Assembly: GCA_964540445.1 (NCBI GenBank)
Contig: CAZIMF010000036.1
Location: 1-8,886, forward strand
Length of the DNA: 8,886 bases
Source: JALQXV01 sp964540445
GTDB lineage: Bacteria > Patescibacteriota > Saccharimonadia > Saccharimonadales > 2-12-FULL-41-12
Reading direction: 5' to 3'
The notes below the pieces were generated by a model. It did no database searches, had not been told where the DNA came from, and was given only the letters and a program-made list of their open reading frames with translations. The translations under genes were made by a program, and so were the position numbers. Shown piece by piece: positions 5,735 to 8,886 of the stretch (positions within the stretch are counted from its first letter, which is position 1; each line of letters begins with the position of its first letter).

Positions 5735-6955
5735 ATGAAAACAAACAAACAAAGAGTAGTAATTGTGGGCGGTGGCTTTGGCGGCGTAAAGACGGCACTT
5801 GATCTAGCAAAAGCCGGTGGTTTTGAAATTACTTTGATTAGCGACACTCCAGATTTTCGTTATTACCCCTCGCTTTACCATACTGCTACCGGCGGTAGCC
5901 ATAGCACTTCCAGTATCCATCTCGATGAGTTACTTGATGCAAAGTTGGTGCATCGTGTGCAAGACAAAGTAACCGGTCTTGATAGAGCGCAAAAGCACGT
6001 AATAACCGCTACCGGACAAGAAATCGGCTATGATTATCTAGTTTTATCACTTGGCGTAATCACTAATTACTTTCATATTGAAGGATTACCTGAGTTTGCT
6101 TATGGCATTAAAACCCTTGAAGATGCCGAAAAGTTAAAAATTCATCTGCATCAGCAAATTATTGATGATCGCAAACCCGATATTAACTATGTGGTGGTAG
6201 GTGGTGGACCGAGTGGAATTGAACTGGCTGGCGTACTTGGTGATTATGTACAGTATATTTGCGATAAGCACGGCATAAAACATCGAGCAATACATATTGA
6301 TTTAGTCGAAGCCGCGCCTCGACTGGTACCGCGTATGCCTGCCCGAATGTCACGCAAGATTGCCAAACAGCTTCGAGCGCGTGGGGTAAAATTATATTTT
6401 AACGCTGCGGTGGAGGGTCAGACTACTGACGAATTGCTGGTTAATGGTAAGCCAATTCGTAGCCATACGGTTATCTGGACGGCCGGTATGTCAAACAATC
6501 CTTTTTTTGCCGAACAAGGCTTTCAACTAGTAAAAAATGGTAAAGTTCGGGTTGATCAATACCTGCAGGCCGAACCCAGTATTTTTGTAATTGGCGACAA
6601 TGCGGATACGCCTTACAGTGGAATGGCTCAAACAGCTATCTATGACGGTTCATACGTTGCTCGCTCGCTCGAAGCAATTGTTACACATGTCAAAACACCC
6701 AAACCATATGTTGCAAAACAGCCAGTGTATGTAATGCCGGCTGGTCCTAATTGGGCAGCAGTACAATGGGGTGGCATAAAATTATATGGCCGCACTGGTT
6801 GGCTATTGCGCCGCGCCGCAGATTTTATCGCGTATCGTGATTACGAGCCCTTTTTTAAGGCAACGAAACACTGGTTCTCTGAGTATGAGCGCGAGGATTT
6901 GTGCTCACAATGTACCCCAGACGAAACAAGCAATGGCCGTAGAGTAGCTTTCTAG
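5735..6955 (+). CDS. ndh: Type II NADH:quinone oxidoreductase (NDH-2 family flavoprotein)
   Basis: A 406-residue two-dinucleotide-binding-domain flavoprotein that would oxidise NADH and pass electrons to quinone at the inner membrane face without pumping protons. Seen: the FAD fold VVIVGGGFGG at 8-17; FRYYPSLYHTATG at 41-53; the NADH fold VVVGGGPSGIELAG at 153-166 with acidic E192 (DLVEAAPRLVP), which favours NADH over NADPH; ATG-type second FAD motif FVIGDNAD at 284-291; and AQTAIYDGSYVA at 298-309. The usual NDH-2 quinone-site motif AQxAxQ here reads AQTAIY, so the second Gln is Tyr303. The C-terminus has aromatic amphipathic segments that could bind membrane and a CSQC motif at 390-393. 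Start: ATG 5735 (MKTNKQ) is better than the TTG at 5723, which would lie before the predicted transcription start. Sulfide:quinone reductase is less likely, as the expected pair of catalytic cysteines is not evident. Confidence 0.88.
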   Translation: MKTNKQRVVIVGGGFGGVKTALDLAKAGGFEITLISDTPDFRYYPSLYHTATGGSHSTSSIHLDELLDAKLVHRVQDKVTGLDRAQKHVITATGQEIGYDYLVLSLGVITNYFHIEGLPEFAYGIKTLEDAEKLKIHLHQQIIDDRKPDINYVVVGGGPSGIELAGVLGDYVQYICDKHGIKHRAIHIDLVEAAPRLVPRMPARMSRKIAKQLRARGVKLYFNAAVEGQTTDELLVNGKPIRSHTVIWTAGMSNNPFFAEQGFQLVKNGKVRVDQYLQAEPSIFVIGDNADTPYSGMAQTAIYDGSYVARSLEAIVTHVKTPKPYVAKQPVYVMPAGPNWAAVQWGGIKLYGRTGWLLRRAADFIAYRDYEPFFKATKHWFSEYEREDLCSQCTPDETSNGRRVAF

Positions 6956-6989
6956 CTGTATTACCTCTGCTAAGTATTTGTTACGGTTA

Positions 6990-6998
6990 TGCTACAAT
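6990..6998 (+). promoter_or_regulatory. Extended -10 promoter (TGCTACAAT) for the Pro-rich membrane protein
   Basis: TGC followed by TACAAT fits the TGn-extended -10, which can work without a strong -35; none is seen at the right distance. The predicted start near 7005 gives a leader of about 29 nt that contains the Shine-Dalgarno GAGG. It lies in the 78-bp gap after ndh, where no terminator is visible. Confidence 0.5.
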
Positions 6999-7023
6999 AA
7001 TCAAAAATAAGTGTAACCATTGT

Positions 7024-7027
7024 GAGG
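7024..7027 (+). promoter_or_regulatory. Shine-Dalgarno GAGG that decides the start at 7034
   Basis: GAGG is followed by six bases (ATTATT) and then ATG at 7034, ideal spacing. It overlaps the in-frame GTG at 7022, so that GTG is unlikely to be the start. It is the only clear Shine-Dalgarno seen ahead of a gene here. Confidence 0.65.
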
Positions 7028-7033
7028 ATTATT

Positions 7034-8698
7034 ATGGACCCTAAACAAGACCCCCAGACGCCCGTTCCCAAAGATCCCTTTACTAACGATTCTCAAAATA
7101 CCACTGGGCCATATGGTCAGCCGTCGTCTCAGACGCCCGCTACTCCTTCGCAACCAGAACCAGTTACTCCTCAGGCTACCCCAAGCGAACCGGTTAATGA
7201 GCCATCAAGTTCAACCCAGCCACAACCTACCTATTCATCTGAAACTAGTCGTTGGCCAGAGATACAACCGAGCCAGCCGCAATCCCCACAACCTCAACAA
7301 CAGAATCCATATGCTTCTCCAAGCTCAACTCTACCCACGAGTTCAGGTACCAATTTGTCACAAGGCCAAGTCTATACTGGGACACCAGTTAATCCTGTTT
7401 TGCCTAAGAATCCTCGTAAAAAACTTCTACTTGCAGGTGCAGGTGGTTTAGCCGCACTGGTTATTCTTAGCTTAGGCGGTGTCTTTGCTGTTTACTTGCC
7501 TAATAAACCCGAGAACGTATGGAGCGCTGGAATTTCAAGAACTGGTAAAACTGTCGACAAGATAGTAACCAGCGCCACCAATGAAAAAGCGCTAGCCAGC
7601 TATAAAAGCAGTGAGCTGTCGGGTTCTGCAGAAGCTACTGTTGAAGGAAAGACATACAAAGGTTCATTTAACTCCAAGTATGATTCCAAGCAAACCGACA
7701 ATAGCTTTACCTATAACGGTGATGGCCAGCCAAAAGACTTTAATTTAAAGTTACTAACAGATTTAGCTGACGGCAAGGATTTCCCAGATGTTTATTTTCA
7801 AATCACTGGCCTAAGTGCGCTTGGTGTTGATCAATTTGTTCCAGGTGCTGATAAGTATGATGGAAAATGGATATCCGTTTCATCTGATTATCTAAAATCT
7901 GTACTCCCAGTCGAAGAAAAAGAGGCAAAGAATTCTCAGTTTACTTCACAGGACGCAGCCGAGTTATCACGAGCTGTTTCTAACACTACCCGCGACTATG
8001 TCTTTTCTAATGACCCGGCTAAAGCCGTGCTGGTTCGAAAGAATTTTGTCGGTACAGAAAAAATAGAAGATGGCATTACTGCTAACCATTACACAGTTGG
8101 TATCAACAAAGACAATGCCAAAAAATACTGCCAGGCATTAATTGAGTCAGTTGTTTCGACAAATGGCTATAAGCACATTCCGGGGATTAATCCTGATAGC
8201 ATCGATAAAGACAAACAAGATTCTATAAAAAGTTGTCAGTCAGACATAGATACTAGCTTTAAAGATACGGATGAGTTTGATGTCTGGATTGATAAAAGCA
8301 AGAAGTTAATCAATAAAATTCGATTTACCGACGAAGCAAACAAGGGTACCTATGTTGAAGTTGGACAAACCTATAAAAAAGGCGATGTTGTTCCGCTATT
8401 CTTAAAAGCACATAGCGACGAAGATAAGTACGAGTACACCATGACACTAGAGACAGACATGAAAAAGAGCACAACAAAAGGAGCCTTTAACCTAAGCTAT
8501 ACCGCAGGCACAAATATTACGGCCAAAGCAGCATTCGAATTCAAACCGTTTGATGGAGACGTTACAATAACTAAACCAACCGATTCAATCTCAATCGAAA
8601 AACTACTCCAAGATCTAGATCAAGGATCCTCTGGGCGCAACGCACCAAGTGTGCAACGTAGTAATAACGGGATTAATAATACCTCAATAGATCTTTAG
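7034..8698 (+). CDS. Membrane-anchored protein with Pro/Gln/Ser/Thr-rich inner tail and large outer domain
   Basis: A 554-residue protein with no family I can name firmly. Residues 1-125 are low-complexity, rich in Pro, Gln, Ser and Thr (many P-Q, Q-P and T-P steps) and nearly without hydrophobic runs. KNPRKK at 125-130 then precedes one transmembrane segment at about 131-155 (LLLAGAGGLAALVILSLGGV), so the tail should be cytoplasmic. Residues 160-554 would be outside, with alternating strand-like segments (GSAEATVEGKTYKGSF, YDGKWISV, NHYTVGI, FDVWIDKSKKLINKIRF) that recall LolA/LppX-like half-barrel proteins; this is a fold-level impression only. C366 and C401 could form a disulfide. Proteins of this layout (Pro-rich tail, one membrane helix, secreted domain) are frequent in Saccharibacteria in my experience. 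Start ATG 7034 is set by the Shine-Dalgarno. It overlaps the cyoE stop tail-to-tail by 4 bp. Confidence 0.8.
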   Translation: MDPKQDPQTPVPKDPFTNDSQNTTGPYGQPSSQTPATPSQPEPVTPQATPSEPVNEPSSSTQPQPTYSSETSRWPEIQPSQPQSPQPQQQNPYASPSSTLPTSSGTNLSQGQVYTGTPVNPVLPKNPRKKLLLAGAGGLAALVILSLGGVFAVYLPNKPENVWSAGISRTGKTVDKIVTSATNEKALASYKSSELSGSAEATVEGKTYKGSFNSKYDSKQTDNSFTYNGDGQPKDFNLKLLTDLADGKDFPDVYFQITGLSALGVDQFVPGADKYDGKWISVSSDYLKSVLPVEEKEAKNSQFTSQDAAELSRAVSNTTRDYVFSNDPAKAVLVRKNFVGTEKIEDGITANHYTVGINKDNAKKYCQALIESVVSTNGYKHIPGINPDSIDKDKQDSIKSCQSDIDTSFKDTDEFDVWIDKSKKLINKIRFTDEANKGTYVEVGQTYKKGDVVPLFLKAHSDEDKYEYTMTLETDMKKSTTKGAFNLSYTAGTNITAKAAFEFKPFDGDVTITKPTDSISIEKLLQDLDQGSSGRNAPSVQRSNNGINNTSIDL

Positions 8699-8886
8699 AT
8701 AAATGATTCAATCGAAATTGTTACACACAGCAGCGTGATAACAATAAGGGAAAAGAGAAACATTGTCCGTGCCCAGTGGGTATTGTTATTGGTTCGATAG
8801 CCTTTAAGGGAAAGCAAAAACCAGGTAACACCTAATAAAGTAACGACTGCTGCATACAAAGAGCCTGCGTATCCGAATACCGAAAG
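8695..8886 (-). CDS. cyoE: Haem O synthase (protohaem IX farnesyltransferase), C-terminal fragment
   Basis: Read on the minus strand from the right edge: 63 codons then TAA at 8695-8697. The fragment has two hydrophobic helices, about residues 3-27 (VFGYAGSLYAAVVTLLGVTW) and 39-62 (ARTMFLFSLIVITLLCVTIS), joined by a short polar loop (KGYRTNNNTHW). An ARxxFxFSLIxxxLL last helix after a GxLYxxxxxxLGxxW helix is the typical C-terminus of CyoE/CtaB, the UbiA-family membrane enzyme that adds farnesyl to haem b to make haem O for haem-copper oxidases. The catalytic Asp-rich motifs lie beyond the window. In many bacteria this gene ends a cyoABCDE operon, so oxidase subunit genes are expected to the right. 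Its stop overlaps that of the convergent Pro-rich gene (TTAG, 8695-8698). ctaB is the alternative name. Confidence 0.8.
   Translation of the reverse strand, partial: LSVFGYAGSLYAAVVTLLGVTWFLLSLKGYRTNNNTHWARTMFLFSLIVITLLCVTISIESFI

Noticed and set aside
7113..7451. Open frame of 112 codons inside the Pro-rich gene.
   Set aside because: It is a +1 frame shadow of the Pro/Gln/Ser repeats, rich in Leu and Arg as expected for that shift, with no start signal.
1..8886. Defence, CRISPR, toxin-antitoxin, phage or transposon content.
   Set aside because: No matching proteins, direct-repeat arrays or element ends were seen; the genes are metabolic, repair or membrane proteins.

Overview
The window looks like part of the chromosome of a small-genome bacterium of the Candidate Phyla Radiation (Patescibacteria), most probably a Saccharibacterium (TM7). 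This assignment is an inference. It rests on the gene mix: a DnaQ-UvrC/Cho-type fusion, a stand-alone FAD-linked oxidase, a type II NADH dehydrogenase beside a haem O synthase, and two large unrecognised single-pass membrane proteins, one with a Pro/Gln/Ser/Thr-rich cytoplasmic tail. All seven visible stops are TAA or TAG, and glycine is read from GGN codons, so nothing points to TGA recoding. Gene density is very high. The largest gap is 117 bp and no stretch over 300 bp lacks a gene. No rRNA, tRNA, IS element, CRISPR array or phage gene was seen.

Left part (1-1535, + strand): the 3' part of purM, then purC, two enzymes of de novo purine synthesis. Host-dependent Saccharibacteria are generally reported to lack this pathway, and the PurC is of the long type that I associate with Bacteroidota. 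Middle (about 1585-3928): a minus-strand nuclease (DEDDh exonuclease plus GIY-YIG plus a UvrC-like four-cysteine cluster), divergent from a + strand orphan membrane protein. Their promoters appear to share one short AT-rich region.

Right part (3947-8886): a respiratory neighbourhood. A minus-strand FAD-linked D-lactate/2-hydroxyacid dehydrogenase and a + strand NDH-2 diverge from a 117-bp region. That region holds a good sigma70-type promoter for ndh and a perfect 12-bp inverted repeat placed between the two promoters. Next come a Pro-rich membrane protein and, entering from the right edge on the minus strand, the last 63 codons of cyoE/ctaB (haem O synthase), a short tail outside the supplied ORF list. 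Taken together, two flavoprotein dehydrogenases could feed electrons to quinone and on to a haem-copper oxidase whose structural genes probably lie beyond the right edge.

A recurring feature is a -10 hexamer (TACAAT, TATAAT or similar) only 8-15 nt before the start codon, with no clear Shine-Dalgarno. This suggests very short leaders or leaderless mRNAs for several genes; the Pro-rich gene is the exception, with a clear RBS. I found no convincing new defence or mobile system. The best candidates for novelty are the divergent respiratory operator, the two orphan membrane proteins and the nuclease fusion.
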